DNA of 5,895 nt from Acidimicrobiales bacterium. GTDB lineage: Bacteria > Actinomycetota > Acidimicrobiia > Acidimicrobiales > Palsa-688. Below, in pieces: positions 5,045 to 5,895 of this stretch; the stretch's first letter is position 1, and every line of letters begins with the position of its first letter. The translations under genes and the position numbers were made by a program. The notes below the pieces were generated by a model. The model searched no databases. It was not told the origin of the DNA and saw nothing but the letters and a program-made list of their open reading frames with translations. The DNA lies in NCBI GenBank assembly GCA_019241495.1, contig JAFAWZ010000174.1, positions 1-5,895 on the forward strand. Reading direction: 5' to 3'.

Positions 5045-5296
5045 ATGGCTGATGCGGATGACGCGGCGATAGTCCAGCACATCGACGAACTGGTTGCAGA
5101 GGAGCACGATCTGGAGCGGACCCACGCCACGTCCGGGCTGTCGGAAGCAGAACGTCGGCGGCTTCACGATCTCGAGATCCAGCTCGACCAGGCGTGGGAC
5201 CTGCTTCGCCAGCGCCGGGCCCGGCGCGACGCCGGCCAGGACCCCGGCGATGCCCACCCCCGGGACCCCCAGATCGTGGAGCACTATCAGCAGTGA
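5045..5296 (+). CDS. DUF2630-family small protein
   Basis: An 83-residue, highly charged, all-helical protein of unknown function. The features I associate with DUF2630 are an N-terminal helix IVQHIDELVAEEHDLE (9-24), then a short linker and SEAERRRLHDLEIQLDQAWDLL (33-54), followed by a basic RQRRARRDAG (55-64) and an acidic, Pro-containing tail. The heptad-like Leu spacing suggests a helical hairpin or short coiled coil; there is no signal peptide or membrane segment. Length matches the family (about 80 residues). The family is known mainly from actinobacteria and has no assigned role. The stop TGA overlaps the GTG start of the aldehyde dehydrogenase, so the two are probably translated together. 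The palindrome at 5005-5021 may control it. Confidence 0.85.
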   Translation: MADADDAAIVQHIDELVAEEHDLERTHATSGLSEAERRRLHDLEIQLDQAWDLLRQRRARRDAGQDPGDAHPRDPQIVEHYQQ

Positions 5297-5895
5297 GCGA
5301 GACAGGCAGGCAGGCCGATGAGCGGACGGTCGTAGAGGCGGTGCCGACCCAGCTGCTCATCGGCGGGAGGTGGCAGGCCGCGGCGAGCGGGCGCACGTTC
5401 GCGGTGGAGGACCCGGCCACCGGCAAGACCTTGGCCGAGGTGGCGGACGGGAATGCTGATGATGCACTGGAGGCTCTCGCCGCCGCTGACCAGGCCCAAT
5501 CGGGATGGGCGGCCACTCCCCCGCGGGAGCGGGGAGAGATCTTGCGGCGGGCCTTCGACACGATCATGTCGAAGCAAGACGACCTGGCTCTGTTGATGAC
5601 CTTGGAGATGGGCAAGCCCATCGCCGAGTCGAAGGCGGAGATCAGCTACGCGGCCGAGTTCCTCCGGTGGTACTCGGAGGAGGGGGTGCGGATCGCCGGG
5701 GGTTACAACGTCGCACCGTTGGGAGGCAGCCGCATCGTGGTGATGCGCCAGCCGGTGGGGCCGGTGCTGTTGATCACGCCGTGGAACTTCCCGATGGCCA
5801 TGGCCACCCGGAAGATCGGGCCGGCGGTGGCCGCCGGTTGCACCATGGTGCTCAAACCGGCAGCGCTCACTCCCCTCTCGTCGCTCGCCCTGACC
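5293..5895 (+). CDS. Aldehyde dehydrogenase, succinate-semialdehyde dehydrogenase-like (3' partial)
   Basis: The first 201 residues of an NAD(P)-dependent aldehyde dehydrogenase, which oxidises an aldehyde to its acid. LLIGGRW (21-27) and DPATGKTLAEV (40-50) form the typical N-terminus. LEMGKPIAESKAEI (104-117) and AAEFLRWYSEEGVRI (120-134) resemble GabD-type succinate-semialdehyde dehydrogenases. The cofactor-binding PWNFP is at 163-167 and LKPA at 187-190 (K188). The catalytic Glu and Cys lie beyond the window. The GTG at 5293 overlaps the DUF2630 stop (GTGA) and gives a 19-residue extension. A GTG at 5341 would start at MPTQLLIGGRW, nearer the usual start, but has only AGAGG two bases upstream. 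GABA or succinate-semialdehyde use is inferred from resemblance only. Confidence 0.9.
   Translation, partial: MSETGRQADERTVVEAVPTQLLIGGRWQAAASGRTFAVEDPATGKTLAEVADGNADDALEALAAADQAQSGWAATPPRERGEILRRAFDTIMSKQDDLALLMTLEMGKPIAESKAEISYAAEFLRWYSEEGVRIAGGYNVAPLGGSRIVVMRQPVGPVLLITPWNFPMAMATRKIGPAVAAGCTMVLKPAALTPLSSLALT

Noticed and set aside
4876..5130. Extension of the sigma factor to 394 residues
   Set aside because: The added residues are Ser/Cys/His-rich and antisense to the DUF2630 gene and its control region, and they do not resemble sigma region 1.1.

Overview
The window is GC-rich, densely coding bacterial DNA and most likely comes from an actinobacterium (Actinomycetota). The grounds are strong G/C preference at third codon positions, a DUF2630-type small protein (a family I know from actinobacteria), and two neighbouring tRNAs for Glu and Gln beside a glutamyl-tRNA synthetase. 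An Acidimicrobiia-like lineage is possible but is only an impression.

Layout. Bases 1-57 may hold the tail of an upstream plus-strand gene. Bases 58-415 contain no supportable gene, only one clean palindrome. A block of 14-bp tandem repeats (416-484) runs into the ribosome-binding site of a plus-strand zinc-dependent alcohol dehydrogenase (489-1583). The 3' end of that gene carries a perfect 18-bp tandem duplication that repeats its stop codon. Next comes a minus-strand information-processing block. In transcription order it is an RpoD-like (sigma-70) sigma factor (4875-3946), glutamyl-tRNA synthetase gltX (3935-2547, 10 nt after the sigma stop), tRNA-Gln(CUG) (2530-2459, 16 nt after gltX), a 103-residue unnamed protein (2190-1879), two hairpins, and tRNA-Glu(CUC) (1699-1624). 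A 169-bp divergent intergenic region (4876-5044) contains three palindromic operator-like elements. On its plus side lie a DUF2630 small protein (5045-5296) and, overlapping it by 4 nt, the first 40% or so of an aldehyde dehydrogenase resembling succinate-semialdehyde dehydrogenase, cut by the window end.

How the genes fit together. GluRS, tRNA-Glu and tRNA-Gln form a functional set. In bacteria without GlnRS, a non-discriminating GluRS charges both tRNAs with Glu, and GatCAB then amidates Glu-tRNA-Gln. The sigma factor is probably co-transcribed with gltX, which would link a transcription regulator to aminoacylation capacity. The flanking dehydrogenases look like ordinary metabolic genes.

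I see no CRISPR array, no intact mobile element and no clear novel defence or biosynthetic system. The most interesting signals are non-coding: the phased repeats before the dehydrogenase, a related palindrome before the sigma gene, and the cluster of operator-like palindromes in the divergent region.
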